DNA of 64,000 bases from Loripinus fragilis (Eukaryota; Mollusca; Bivalvia; Lucinida; Lucinidae). Positions 31,218-42,040 of the stretch are shown piece after piece (the stretch's first letter is position 1; each line of letters starts with the position of its first letter). The notes under the pieces are model-generated. The model did no database searches. It saw only the letters and a program-made list of their open reading frames with translations, and was not told the origin of the DNA. The translations under genes and the position numbers were made by a program. The stretch covers positions 10,633,754 to 10,697,753 of the forward strand of contig OZ026526.1 in NCBI GenBank assembly GCA_964019695.1, read 5' to 3'.

Positions 31218-31860
31218 ATCCCCGCAATATTGCATATACTGCAGGAAGATAGTGTCAGGTCTCTGGATGGGGTGATTATTAATTTATTTTCCAAATTTCT
31301 GAACCCAAACACTGCTCTGTGTGTACTCAAAAGAACCATCTGATAGAGTCAATTCTTTCAGTTTCAATTAGTACAGAAAACATGTGTCAAGGCTACATGT
31401 CAAGCATGTGTTTTTGTGTTTTAAATCCCACCAACAGCTATAACTAGGTCAGATGGAGATGGGGCCAGACTGGTGGCGCTGGAGATCAAACACACGACCA
31501 CTGGTTTACAAGGTGAGTTGTTTATCCAGTACCAGGGCTGTGGAAATACCATGCCCAACTTGTCCCACCTGGTCCCTTTTCATTCAGGACAAGTTGAAAA
31601 TGGACAAGTACAAATTTACAAAGTAAATAAAATTCTGCATATCATATTTTGATTAATTATAACGGGCTCACATATTGCATCGAAAACATTTTGGATCCTG
31701 ATCAGCTGGCTTCTTCAGAAGCCAGCTGATCTGGATCTAGACTGTTTACAAGAGAGTTGATATCTGGCTAGTTTCATACTCTTTAAGTACATTATGGCCA
31801 TTTACTTGTCCCTGGAAAAGCAGAAAATTTTATTATTTCCACACCCCTGAGTACACCACT
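31218..31860. other. hairpin-core copy and SINE-like residue
   Basis: 31320-31370 is an M11 fragment. 31410-31540 (AAATCCCACCAACAGCTAT, GAGATCAAACACACGACCAC) looks like an old minus-strand SINE. 31682-31749 is a clean copy of the shared hairpin (GGATCCTGATCAGCTGGCTT and its inverse, closing GACTGTTTAC). Confidence 0.5.
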
Positions 31861-32066
31861 CAGTGATTTTGTTACCTGCGCATCCTGCATCTTTTGCGCA
31901 TAAGTTTTTATTTCAGTGAGACCCTGGGAGTCCCGGGATGCAATAGTATTGCAGACTTGTCATTAAAAATAGCGTTTTGGACTCATAAAATTGCAGTTGG
32001 GACTCATTGATATTGGAAACAGCGAGTCCCCGGACTCATACGCCCAAAATTGTAAATGAATCACTG
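31861..32066. mobile_element. CAGTG-ended miniature element (M14), copy 2
   Basis: CAGTGATTTTGTTACCTGCG at the left and AAATGAATCACTG at the right. Colinear with 28970-29184 through GCAGACTTGTCATTAAAAAT and GCAGTTGGGACTCATTGATA. No clear target duplication. Confidence 0.82.
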
Positions 32067-32780
32067 CACAATGAGTGGCTCCTCAAAGCTCAGTAAACAG
32101 TAATTGCAATTTTATGAAGAGTTCAAATTATAGATGAACTCTATTAGTATGAAATATACAAAAATTTTGAACAACTACCGTATTGTCTTATCTGGGGTCC
32201 TGCAGTTACTCAATGAAAATACAGGTATATACCTGTCCAAGAAAAATTCAGAGCCCCAAAGAAGCATTTCCTAGCAATTAATTCTTTGCTTATCCCATAT
32301 ATTTATCAAATGTTCAAAAACCTTTGAACATCCATGGTATTTTACCCTATCTACAACCCTGCAGTTACTCAGATGGTTGTTTTGAGTACCCACAAGTTGG
32401 GCCACAACGTATTATGTTTAAATTGATGAATAAGAATTTAAATGAAAGCTAAACTCAACTGGAGCTGAGAAGCTATCAAAAAGATGGTAGAGTTCAGATA
32501 CATTTAGATAAACAAAAGAGCCCTACAGACTTTATTACATTGTATAAATGAGCCACAAGTTGGCATATGCATACAGCGAAGTTTCAAATCCACTCACTGG
32601 CACTCAGTCTGATCAGAGTCTTTGCTGTCCTTATGAAGATTCATTGCGACCTTCAGCTACCCATAAAGTGTCTAGCAAAGACTCTGATCAGACCGTGGAT
32701 GTGAAGGATGATCAGGGTCTTCGCTGGGAGAACATACCAAGTTGTTCCTTTTCCTGTGTCCCTGCTTAAATATCTCTACA
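32067..32780. other. no gene; hairpin fragments
   Basis: 32371-32450 is an M11 half. 32575-32735 holds paired phrases AGCGAAG...CTGATCAGAGTCTTTGC and GCAAAGACTCTGATCAGACC. The 73-codon frame at 32548 runs through this inverted repeat and is not a gene. Confidence 0.45.
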
Positions 32781-32962
32781 GGCCCCCAGATAAGAGTGCA
32801 TACTAGAAAACTATTTTTCTTATTTCTCTACCAATACATATGTTGTGGGTACTCAATAGAACCGTCTCAGTGAGACGGTTCTTTTGTGGGCCCAAAACAC
32901 ATGTTTAAACTGATGGGTAAGAAAATAATCACAATTTTACGCAAAAATAATTTGCTTAACCA
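32781..32962. mobile_element. hairpin element M11, second full copy
   Basis: CCCCCAGATAAGAGTGCATA, ATACATATGTTGTGGGTACT, the perfect stem GAACCGTCTCAGTGAGACGGTTC, then ACATGTTTAAACTGATGGGT and TTTGCTTAACCAG. Confidence 0.85.
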
Positions 32963-33559
32963 GCCCTATGCCTCTATCCAATGATCTTTCCAGGTTTTCC
33001 ATTATACCATATTTGATCTGTCCACATGTTATCAAAATTCTAGACATGTTATAGAATGCAGGGTGGATCAACAAGCATATATTCAGGGGGGCAATGGGGC
33101 AAACTAAACTGAAAATCACAAAAATATAGGGTTTCTTAGTAATACTGGTCGGGATCCCCTAAAAAATCACAAAGTTACCAAGCCAGCATTCGATGTTAGG
33201 CCATCATCAGCACTAGCTGATCAGGATCTACCCTATTTCTCATCCACTAAATATTAAATTAAATTGCACCACCAGATCGATCATACATATTCATTGTATT
33301 TAGCTCCCAAACTTTTATAAGCGCCCCTTCTGCAGTTGGAGAAAGGGTGTTTTCCCTCATTAAAAGTATAGATTTTAGCATTTAAATCATCGCCAGTTCT
33401 GCGGAAAATCTTATGGCACAAGAACTTTCAAAGCTGCACTCTATGTTGACTACTTGAAACTTTACACATTACCATACCATTTCTCATAAAAATTGATGTG
33501 TAGTCAAAACTTGTGGAAGCAGATACATGTATCTCCATTTTTACAATATAGACTGTACT

Positions 33560-33990
33560 CACATTGGACATAGAAACTGATGCATAGATCGCATGATGTA
33601 GAGGGTACAGGGTAACCTTTTTGATTTCTCTTGTAAACGCATCTCCTGAACTGCTGGACGAAGAGACTTCAAACTTTGAATACAGGTCACAAGTCATGAT
33701 GTAGAGGGTACTGGGTAACATTTCATATGACCTTGACCCCTAAAGGTCAAGGTCAAAGATCAAATAATTTATTTTCTTGGTAATTCATATCCTAAACTGT
33801 TCGACGTAGCAACTTTAAACTTTGCAGGTGCAAAGTTCACATGATAGTCTGATAGAGAGGGTACTGGGCTAAGTTTCATATGACCTTGACCTCCAAAAAT
33901 GTATTTTCTTGTGAATGCATCTGCTCTTAAACCATTGGATGTACATGTAGCAACTTCAAACTTTGAAGATGCTTTTGTTAGATAAAAAAG
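33560..33990. repeat. diverged tandem repeat, about 160-bp unit
   Basis: Three blocks share GAGGGTACTGGG, TTTCATATGACCTTGACC, a GCATCTCCTGAACTGCTGGA-like phrase and ACTTCAAACTTTGAA. Two blocks carry AAGGTCAAGGTCA or its inverse. It resembles the modules of the 1.64-kb element in motif content but not in overall text. Confidence 0.6.
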
Positions 33991-34097
33991 CGGGTAATTG
34001 TGATGGTGTATCCTCCTCGACTGCAGTCTAGTCTAAATATCATTTCACTCCCCATAAACTTATTACTTTCTTTAGCATCGTCATACCTAAAAAGGGA

Positions 34098-34304
34098 GCC
34101 GAGTGGCTCAGTGGTAGAGTGCTTGACTCAAGACCGAGGGGCCAAGGGTTCCTGCCTCACCAGCGTCATTGTGTTGTGTCCTTGAGCAAGAACATTAATC
34201 CTAGCTTAGTACTGCTTCAACCCAGGAAGACCCGTCCCTTTATAACTGAAAGATTGTTGATGGGACGTAAAGAATCAAATCAAACAAACAAACAAACAAA
34301 TACC
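34098..34304 (+). mobile_element. tRNA-derived SINE (S1), near complete
   Basis: GGAGCCGAGTGGCTCAGTGG A box, GGGTTCCTGCCTCACCAGCG mutated B box, TTGAGCAAGAACATTAATCC, GACCCGTCCCTTTATAACTG, GATGGGACGTAAAGAATCAA and (CAAA)5. The B box has lost its GGTTCGA core, so this copy is unlikely to be transcribed. Confidence 0.92.
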
Positions 34305-34675
34305 TAAAAGAAACATACAATGTCACCACTGCAAATTATGGTAAATAATTGTAAATGTATTACTGCAGTTAGAGGTAGTTTAGGATAAATACCTGTATAA
34401 ATCACCCATTACTTGGATTAGATCATATTTTTGTTTACAAGGATTCTCATCTATCTTTGAATCAACAGTACACCTGTACACATAGAAAACAATTGTGTGT
34501 TGTAAAAGAAAAGTTTGGTTTTTGAAGATCACTGTTTAGTGAAATTTTGTTCCCAATAATCAAGCACCCTCTTTTATTCTTAGCACATGTGGTGCAGCAC
34601 ATGGGGTGCTTAATTGGATGAATAAGGTAGTATAAACCACACTGTGACACAAAAAGTACCAAATGTGCATGTGCG

Positions 34676-34978
34676 CCATTGTGCTTTTATTAGGTCAAAC
34701 AAGGTAATTTCTAACATACATGTACCTTACAGGGGACAAAAATTCCACTCATCCACTCGTAATTTCGAGTGAAAGCTAGACAGGATGAGTAATTCTTCCC
34801 AAAGCACTCGTCCTACAGTCATGTTACTCCCTTATGTTCTTTATTGCATACGCCTTTAAAGGACAAGTGCATGTGTTTGCAGGAAGAGTAAAAATTATAA
34901 GTCACTCGTCCTGTAGGGAGAGTGCAATATTGAAATATTGTTGTCCCCTGTCTTATTTAACCTAATAAGCACACTATG
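34676..34978. mobile_element. inverted-repeat element (M17) containing a second one
   Basis: Outer ends CATTGTGCTTTTATTAGGTC and TTAACCTAATAAGCACACTA pair. Inside it, 34730-34950 begins CAGGGGACAAAAATT and ends ATTGTTGTCCCCTG, a hAT-like unit with its own inverted ends. The two sets of ends do not overlap, so one element sits inside the other. Confidence 0.75.
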
Positions 34979-36292
34979 TGCACACTTTTTTTTTCAAAAT
35001 TTTCTACCATTTTTTTAAAAATCAGCGTAAACATAAATTCAGGATCCAGTCCTAGAGGTAAAAGCGTCCTGACTCCCATGGGACAATCACAATTCCTGAC
35101 AATGTTTTTTCCGGGGCAGAATCAAACATATGACCCCTGCATCTGCAATAAGCCTCAATACTGAATGGGCCCTACGGGGATCAGTAAGGTGATTGTTGGT
35201 TTAAACATACACTGAACCGAAGTTATAAGTAGCCACCATACAATTTTTGCTCCCGTTCAGAAAGTAAAAATCGCTCTCACAAAATTGAAACTAGGCAGGT
35301 TTGCAATCACCTGTACTTGATTTCGATAAAAACTGCACTCAAAACGCTTTTTTTCTTCAAAAAGTTGATTTTTGCATTTTTGAGCCCAAAAATCGTGAAG
35401 TGATAGAAAACTCTTCCAAAACACCTCTTAACTTTAGTCCTTTACAATGCACATACTTGGGCAAAACTTCATTTCAATATCACTAGGACTTAGTCAGAAA
35501 AAAAGAAATTGAAACTTAGAACTTCGTTTCAGTGTATTTTATTTTTCTATTTCAAATTGACATGCAAGACATATATACATACAATAGCAATCTATAGGAT
35601 TGTTAATATACTACCTGTCCCCAGAGTCATTCCTCATGGAAGAGGCTCAAGGTCTGGTACTGGAGCCTGAGACACTATAATCTTTCTTTCTAAAGATTCT
35701 ACATTACCCCCTTGCGATTACATGCAGGTTGATCTGCGACTCTGATTCTAAGAGTCTTGTACCAGATGCCTAGACACTATCGTTTACAAGTGGGCATTGC
35801 GAACTCTACTTAAGTACTTTTAATGAATGGGAAGCTCATTGCAACACTTTTCCAAAAGACAGGTATCACAAAACTGACAACAGACCTCCTTCTAAGCTGT
35901 GATGACCATTAGTGACCGTGACATTAGAAAAGAATTTGAAATGACAATACTTTTGGCTCTGGATGATTTTATCATGGACATCGCGATTTTACATCGGATC
36001 CCGGCCCACCACAAACCAGTAATACCAGGAGATACTGTAGAAAACTACCATGAGATCTCATAACCTGTGAAATATTTGTTGTATCAACATAAAACCCAAG
36101 AACATGTACATCCAACCCACTGTAAATGTAGATACTGAGGCGGTAGAAGTGTATAAAGATAAAGAAGCTTTATCCTCGAGTGACCAAACTGCGCCACACT
36201 GAGCTTTATCGGTAATTCTAACTATAAAACAAATGAAGCATGCAAAATCAAATATGCTTGCCTTATTTATGCATCATTTTTGCAATTTCGAC
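34979..36292. other. no gene seen
   Basis: 35040-35165 includes GGCAGAATCAAACATATGACC, a possible old SINE head on the minus strand. The remainder, including 35640-36290, shows no recognised repeat and no convincing frame. Confidence 0.35.
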
Positions 36293-36530
36293 TCATCATC
36301 ATCATTATCGGATTTTTGATTAACGTGCAGGTGCAGGGGCATCATCCACATCAGTGGGCCCCTTTCCAGGCAACTGGCTAGCTGCACGCATAGCAGATCT
36401 CACACCTGATCTCCAGGTGCTCCTTTCTTGAGGGTCAACTGTCGTGAGCTTCCACTCACGGCAGTCTCTCTCCGTCAGTTTCTTCCAGGTAAGCTTTGGC
36501 AAATTGGCCTCCCTGCCCCTCGCCTGCCTT
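36293..36530 (-). pseudogene. 3' end of a non-LTR retrotransposon (RT C-terminus)
   Basis: On the minus strand the frame gives GREANLPKLTWKKLTERD, then CREWKLTTVDPQERSTWRSG. This matches the pattern of the C-terminal tail of RTE/CR1-type reverse transcriptases (basic residues, W..D, then D..RW R). The frame closes after APAPAR and is followed by a tail with (ATG)n, seen on the plus strand as TCATCATCATCATTATCGG at 36293-36311. Short microsatellite tails are usual for such elements. A stop lies just upstream in frame, so only a 5'-truncated fragment of about 70 codons remains. It is on the same strand as the AGAP exon but has nothing to do with that gene. Confidence 0.6.
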
Positions 36531-37545
36531 CAATCTGTATATCACAATCTGACTACACAGATAAATCCTTACTCTGAATCAACATCCTACTATGAAAACT
36601 GAAGTTTATGTTAACATGGTCCGCCTAGTGAGTGATGTATGTCACACTATTCCCGCTCAAAAACTCAATATTAAGGCCAAGCATAATTGTAATATTGGGT
36701 TTTAACAACATTCAACTTTCATAAAATACAAAACTGGGGGAAAAAAGAAATGTTTCAATGTGTAAAAGCAAAATATCTATATGCACTCTACCGGACAGCC
36801 TGTCTCTCAAAGTAGTATGGGGTATGTTGTACAGTTTTCTCACTGGCATCTTATTTTCTACACACTGAATGTAGGCATTTGTCAGTGGTTCATGGGCGTA
36901 GACCTTTTGGGGTTCTGAATTCTGTTCTGGTGCAGAATTTGTTGAGGTTTTGCCTCAAAAAACGGGCAAAGAAACACACAAAAAAAAAACCGTCATAAAA
37001 ATGTGTTCTATTCCAAGACCCCAAGCCACAAAAAAAAAACATTTAGATACATTGGCCTTATAATTCTGTTACCCTACCATGTGTCTTCCATTCATAAAAT
37101 ATCAACATTGCAGACGACCAGCTTCAATTTTGCCCAGACTTCGGAATCTTAGAAAATCATGTGAATTATGAAGGGGCATTTTTGGATAAGTAAAAGTGAG
37201 TAAAATAAGCTATCTTAATTTAATTATGCTGTACTTTAACTGTTTGTGCCTCATTATGGATGGATCAACTTTACTTCACAGTGTTTACACTTCCGTAAAT
37301 AAATTCCCACGGTCACTGTCATGCTAACTCAAGATTTCGGGTTAGTATATAGAGTAAACAACAAACATCGCGGACGTATGGAACGGGCGAAGGTAGGGTA
37401 TTTGACGATATCTAACGTCGGTAATATTTGAAACAGACAGCATTAGCTCTTATCTTTAAATAGATACTTAACTGCCTAGCATTATACCATTTTGATGCAA
37501 GCATCAGAAAGGAGCTGCTAGTACAATTTTTTTACATCTTTGGTA
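36531..37545. other. no gene seen
   Basis: Unremarkable AT-rich DNA with short A runs near 36975 and 37030. Both strands were scanned for the next AGAP exon (expected residues like AFVNSQEW) without success. Confidence 0.35.
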
Positions 37546-37560
37546 TGGTGCGGTGACTGC

Positions 37561-38001
37561 GGCCTGGATTCAAACCCATGACCTCCCGCTCCAAAAGCAG
37601 ACGCAGGGATTTTTTTTGCAATTTTGGGAAGGGGCCCTAGGGCCTTTCAGATTGGGAAAATTAGCGTGGTTAACCACTATTTTGGGAAATTTTCTAAACA
37701 ATCAAAAACAGCATTTTTGGTCAGTTTAAAAACAAAATTAGCTATTACACATACTATTGCCATTAAATTGAAGGAAAATAGGATGTAATTCTAGTAGATT
37801 GTCATCATGTAGCTTGTGAGTGTGTGTGGTGACTGAATGAAAATTCTAAAAAAAAAAAAAAAAATTTTTTTGAGATTGGGAAATTTTTTTTCAAATTGGG
37901 AAAAAAGTCACCTAAATCCCATTGGGAAAGGGGTCGAATTTCGGCCCCTGAGGACACCAAAAAAAATCCCTGAGACGCTCTACCAACTGAGCTATCCAGG
38001 C
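37561..38001 (-). mobile_element. tRNA-like SINE head interrupted by a miniature element
   Basis: Minus strand: GCCTGGATAGCTCAGTTGGT then AGAGCGTCT, a 370-bp insertion, then CGTCTGCTTTTGGAGCGGGA and GGTCATGGGTTTGAATCC. A box and B box are both canonical and the ends GCCTGGA/TCCAGGC would pair. The T arm does not fold well, so this is a tRNA-derived SINE head or tRNA pseudogene rather than a working tRNA. Confidence 0.7.
37603..37972. mobile_element. CAGGG-ended element (M5) with 5-bp target duplication
   Basis: Inverted ends CAGGGATTTTTTTTG and C(C)AAAAAAAATCCCTG, flanked by AGACG at 37598-37602 and 37973-37977. Removing the element plus one AGACG restores an uninterrupted tRNA-like sequence, which proves the insertion. 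The duplication is 5 bp, not the 8 bp usual for hAT. The interior has repeated TTGGGAAA phrases and a 17-A run. A decayed relative is at 12031-12362. Confidence 0.88.
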
Positions 38002-38252
38002 AAAAAATTGAGGTGTATTCTATATTTAGCTCTACATCTACATCTACATCTACATCATAGCTGTGACAAATAACTGGGTTTATGCCTTAATAGTGTGCAA
38101 AACGGCTTTTATCAATGCATTGAGAGTGGATACCAGGACCAGTGGACTCTTCTTGCTGTTTGCCTGTGGGCAACCCCACATTCGTCCATTTTACGAGTGC
38201 TTGAGCCCAGATAGCGACTATAGCTATTGACAATATATATGTGTGGCCTTAC

Positions 38253-38427
38253 CTTCAATGCAAACAACATGTTCACGTATCTGTTGCTGTATGAGGGGGT
38301 CTGGAATTGCATCAATCAGATCGTAAATAGCGTAAATACTTGGATGAACACTTTCAAAACGTTGGATTTCTTGGCGAACAGCCAGAGAATTACTCAAGTA
38401 CGGTTGAATTGGACTCCTTTGATTCAT
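38253..38427 (-). CDS. AGAP1: AGAP (centaurin-gamma) Arf-GAP, first coding exon
   Basis: The ATG is at 38427-38425. The frame runs 58 codons to a donor AAG|GTAAGG at 38253/38252, leaving phase 1. Residues 19-37 read [19 protein letters not shown] and residues 48-58 [11 protein letters not shown], closely matching the N-terminus of human AGAP1 (pattern [23 protein letters not shown]). In that family this short leader precedes the GTPase-like GLD domain, which is followed by PH, Arf-GAP and ankyrin domains. The protein stimulates GTP hydrolysis on Arf1/Arf6 and acts in endosomal traffic. None of the later exons was found at lower coordinates here, so intron 1 is at least many kilobases or the rest lies outside. 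The first eight residues (MNQRSPIQ) differ from vertebrates. Assignment to AGAP1 rather than AGAP2/3 is nominal, because invertebrates usually have one gene (fly CenG1A). Confidence 0.88.
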
Positions 38428-38720
38428 TTTGCAAATATGTCTCAGTCATGATTTGATTGTTTTATTAACTTAATCCATTGTAAATAGGTGAAAACTATCA
38501 AAATTTCGGGAAAATCCATAACATTAGGATCTCCAAAATGGCTTTTGATATTTGCGCATGCTCATTGAAGAGCACCTGCTTGCGCATGTTAAAAAATACT
38601 TCCGGTAAACTTCCTGGTTGAGTTTTTTTGGGTGGAATCGGAGAGAAAAGAACCTGTTTTGGGCTAAATGACAGTTGATCAGTGAAAGAAACTCAACTTA
38701 AAGAGTGAAGGTCTACCTCT
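38428..38720. promoter_or_regulatory. probable AGAP promoter, possibly shared with ABRACL
   Basis: Upstream of the AGAP ATG lie CCAAAATGGC (38533-38542, YY1-like), TGCGCATGC (38563-38571) and TGCGCATG (38581-38588, NRF1-like) and ACTTCCGG (38598-38605, ETS/GABP-like). No TATA box is evident. This motif set is typical of TATA-less housekeeping and bidirectional promoters. The plus-strand gene ABRACL starts about 3 kb away with an upstream intron, so its first exon may lie here. The motifs are seen; their function is inferred. Confidence 0.45.
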
Positions 38721-39436
38721 TGTTATGTTCTTCTAATAATGTTAGTCTTTTAATCAAACGATAATTCGCAATAATCCATTTTGTCATTGTTTACAAAGTC
38801 CGAGGCTGTATTATACACGGTAGCCGTGTCTGCATGGCGGCCGTGTCAATAAATTATTGTGTGTGGGGGGGTGGGGGGGGGGGCGTCAATATACGGATCA
38901 AACATGTTTTTCTATGCATTAACATCTTCTGGACCCCGTGGCTAGTGTAGTGGTATACGGTCGGTAATCACGTTTATGGCTCTGCGCGTCTATGGCTCCA
39001 CTCGCAGCCCCATATCTTACTTTACATGTTAAATATAGCCACATGCGGAACATGCCCCGAGCTCGAGGCCAAACTAGCCTCGGTCTCCTCTAATGCCATA
39101 GACATGTTTAAATAGGTGCAATTGATGCATTGAGAGAAAACGAAAAATAAAAAAAAAATAAAAACCCACCCCCCTCTCTCTCTCACACACACACTCTCTC
39201 TCTCTATCACTTTTTATTACGCTTATTAGAAATATTTTGCCCGTAATTTTGTTAATGAAACAATAAGCTAGATCTAATGTATTGTATTGATATGGTTTGC
39301 AGTGTCTTTTAATTTTTATTCCCACTGCGGCCGTGTCTACGGAAAGTTATTTGCCCGGTCGCCGTGGGAATAGTCACTTCGGTTTACAAAATGTGGATTC
39401 GGCCATTGAGGGTTTCGCACACTTACTGAATTGTCC
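38721..39436. other. intergenic region with simple repeats
   Basis: 38861-38883 is a G-rich run interrupted by a T. 39170-39205 is a C/T and A/C microsatellite, the source of the frames at 39022-39325. GCGGCCGTGTC occurs at 38838 and 39326. A first, non-coding ABRACL exon could lie in this interval but I cannot place it. Confidence 0.4.
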
Positions 39437-39548
39437 TTTTTTGGGTTTTTTTTGGTTTGGTTTGTTTCTTTACATCCCAGTCAACAGCTATGGTCATGTC
39501 AGGATGGTCATTTCACCTAACCACCTTTTTTATCCTGGGCAAGCTTGA
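39437..39548 (-). mobile_element. SINE 3' part
   Basis: On the minus strand CAAGCTTGCCCAGGATAAAA, ATGACCATCCTGACATGACC, ATAGCTGTTGACTGGGATGT and an AAACCAAACC tail. These match the tail of the second SINE family at 51846-52146 (GTTGACTGGGACGTAAAGCA). The head is missing. Confidence 0.75.
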
Positions 39549-40044
39549 AAAAGCAGTTAACCAGTACTTTGTGCACTTTCTTTAGCTTGTAACTGACTCA
39601 GACCTAATATAAACGGACTGGTCACTGACATCAAGGTAAATGTATATATTGGAAATATGTTGTCGTGGCTGACGTTTAAAACTGACGAATGTTGAAGTTT
39701 AAATAATCATATCTCCATTATTTCTCTGTATATCTGTGATTTTTTCTTCAAAAAGCAATGGCTCAATAAATTATCTTTAAGACTGTATTGTTATATTTAT
39801 TTACAGTGTATCCGTCTTTATGAATGTCCGCAAATCGTCAGAAATCCACCTGAAAGGATGATAAATCAACAATTTTATTTGCTGTTGTAATATTTCAACT
39901 TTGAATATCAGGAATATTCTTCTTATAATCTCAGGTATTTGTCAGACTCAGAATCAATTTTATTGGCTGTACAGCGTGCCACTATGAAATAGTGATAAAA
40001 TGAAGCCACAACAACACAACTTTGTATTTCCCTCAGTGAACAGT

Positions 40045-40210
40045 CTGTTTATACTGGATCTGAGTAACTGACAACAACCCTTCTTGAATCAGCAGAATGG
40101 AGGAGAATGGTCGTAGAAATTATTTCACGATCAATCTCCTCGAAAGTATGGGGCCGGGCTGGGATTTAACTCTCGACCCCTTGATCTGTAGTCAGACAAG
40201 GACATGAGTA
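40045..40210 (-). mobile_element. SINE of the second family (S2), partial
   Basis: On the minus strand GACTACAGATCAAGGGGTCG, GAGAGTTAAATCCCAGCCCG and GAGGAGATTGATCGTGAAAT follow the order seen in 51846-52146. The tail part is degraded. Confidence 0.75.
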
Positions 40211-41237
40211 AGCTTCTAAGTTCTATAGCATTTCAAGGAGTCAAGTAGAAACAATGGCTTTACCCTTCTAGACCTTTTAAGATTATCTACTCTAAACAAA
40301 GGGATTAGTGAAGTATAATAACCATATTTGACTAATCAGATAATTCTACTTCAGGCCAGATGAGGGTTTCTTTTGGAAAGTGTCCAATTCTCTCAACATT
40401 CGATCATGGTATTTTGAAAACAGAAAGGTGTGAGAATTATGACCTTAGATGGGTGTAATTGCGTATAGGGTGTGAACAACAGGAGTCCTTTAATGTGTTG
40501 TCTATACAATGTGTCATAAAGTATAAGACTTTCTCACAAGAGATTAGTACCAGAACTGATGTGTGCTAACATTTTCACATCATACTGCAATACAAATGAC
40601 ATACTTCAAAGATTAATTCGACACATAGCAATTAATTACATTAAATTTGAAACAGTTTTTCACACATTAAAATGTAGTCTAGATATTATATATTCTCTTA
40701 ATAAAAATGTGTTGATCCAGATCAGCTGGCCTCTGGTAGTAGTAAAATCATCTGATCATGATCAGCACTATTTTCCATGCAGCCTTAGAGTCCACTGCAT
40801 TCATTGAAATCATGCATCTACAGAAGTGAATGCACCATAGCAGTGCAAGGGTTGACTATAGTGTGGTAAGTTTTTGATGAGTTTGAGGATAAATCTGAAA
40901 AGCATGTTTTTCATGTACATTGTATGCATTAATAAGTTTAACTAAGTGCACAGTTATACTCTCTCTGTACAGGCAAGGTATACCCTGTACAGACATTAGA
41001 GATCTTCTTAAAATATTACATGTAATTAGCTAGAGGAGTGGAAAGGGTAAAAAAATCTAACTATGCAATATGCACACTTTTAAGACACACTCTTCGCAAG
41101 CAAAGGGTGCTAAGTTTTTATTCCATATGAGTATGTAACGAAGTGGACTTAGTAACTTGTAACAAACAAATTCAATGAATTTGTTTGTTACAAGGTATTA
41201 TTCAATCTCAATATAAACGCAGAATGCTACTGTTAGG
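40211..41237. other. region upstream of ABRACL exon
   Basis: 40712-40775 is a hairpin-core copy (TTGATCCAGATCAGCTGGCC...CTGATCATGATCAGCAC). 41156-41194 is a 19-bp perfect hairpin (CTTGTAACAAACAAATTCA and its inverse). No exon was recognised. Confidence 0.45.
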
Positions 41238-41510
41238 GATTTTCCTAGACCAAATTCGGGGCGGTATATAGGCCCCTCCCCTACCCAATACCAAAATTAC
41301 TTAAATTTTTCCAAAATATCAGGATTTTCAGGGATGGATCCAGAATTTCTGGAAGTGGGGTTCATACGTATAAAGGTGTGGAGGGTTTGCTTTGCTGATT
41401 TTATCTCATTTTTCTTAAATGTCCCATGAAAATGAAATAATTTGGTCTCATCGAGGTCAAATTATTTCATTTTCATAGGACAGGTTCAAGCGAACCAACC
41501 CCCTGAACCC
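41238..41510. mobile_element. M8-type hAT-like element, inverted copy, beside a CAGGGATTTTCC-type fragment
   Basis: 41240-41270 (TAGGGATTTTCCTAGACC) resembles the end of 47894-48207. 41329-41510 starts CAGGGATGGATCCAGAATT and contains the palindrome AAATAATTTGGTCTCA...AAATTATTTCATTTTCATAG, the inverse of 21051-21279. Confidence 0.7.
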
Positions 41511-41580
41511 ACTCTGTATTGGCTTGTGACTTTCGATATACATTTATTTCTTTTCAGAAGGATAAAAGGAAACCTTCAAA

Positions 41581-41641
41581 ATGAATGTTGAACATGAAGT
41601 AAAGTTATTAGTGGAAGAAATACAAAGGCTTGGAACAAAAG
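41581..41641 (+). CDS. ABRACL: ABRACL (costars family), coding exon 1
   Basis: ATG at 41581 opens MNVEHEVKLLVEEIQRLGTK and the exon ends one base into the next codon at a donor G|GTTTGT (41641/41642). A TTCTTTTCAG acceptor at 41548-41557 lies 23 bp before the ATG, so the start codon sits near the 5' edge of an internal exon and a non-coding first exon exists upstream. Joined to 45557-45750, the product has 84 residues; human ABRACL has 81. The costars domain makes up the whole protein. Family members influence actin dynamics and cell motility, with reported links to cofilin and kinship to the actin-binding Rho-activating protein ABRA/STARS. The start agrees with the vertebrate N-terminus (MNV.HEV.LLVEEI.RLG), so it is secure. 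Confidence 0.95.
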
Positions 41642-42040
41642 GTTTGTAGAAAGATGGGACATGAAGGAAACATAAATTGGGCTGTCATGAGAAAATCTGA
41701 TTTTGTTGCATGTGAACAACAAAGGCACAGGTCGGGTTGCACATCTGTGCAGGCTGTTTTATAGGAGTTGATTTAGCGAGGGACAGATTTTCCTATCTCA
41801 TCCTCACACAAATAATGGATTCTTTTTCTTGCTTTCGAACAATCATAGGCAAGGGGTAATGATCATAAACAGGATTTACCATATGGATAAAACCTGTCTT
41901 TGGGGTTTCTGACAAAGTAAAATTCAAACCAGCCTGCTCAGCTAAAGAGACTAGCTAGAGAATTGAAATTTCGCTCATAGCAAGCCTATACTAGAACACA
42001 TTCAATGGCGCGCCATCGCAAATCCCCATGCTCTAGAAGA

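Noticed and set aside
37561..38001. tRNA-Gln gene with an intron
   Set aside because: The 370-bp interruption has transposon-like inverted ends and a target duplication, and the T arm does not pair properly.
38938..39060. tRNA-like start GTGGCTAGTGTAGTGGTATA as a tRNA gene
   Set aside because: No matching B box at the right distance and no cloverleaf.
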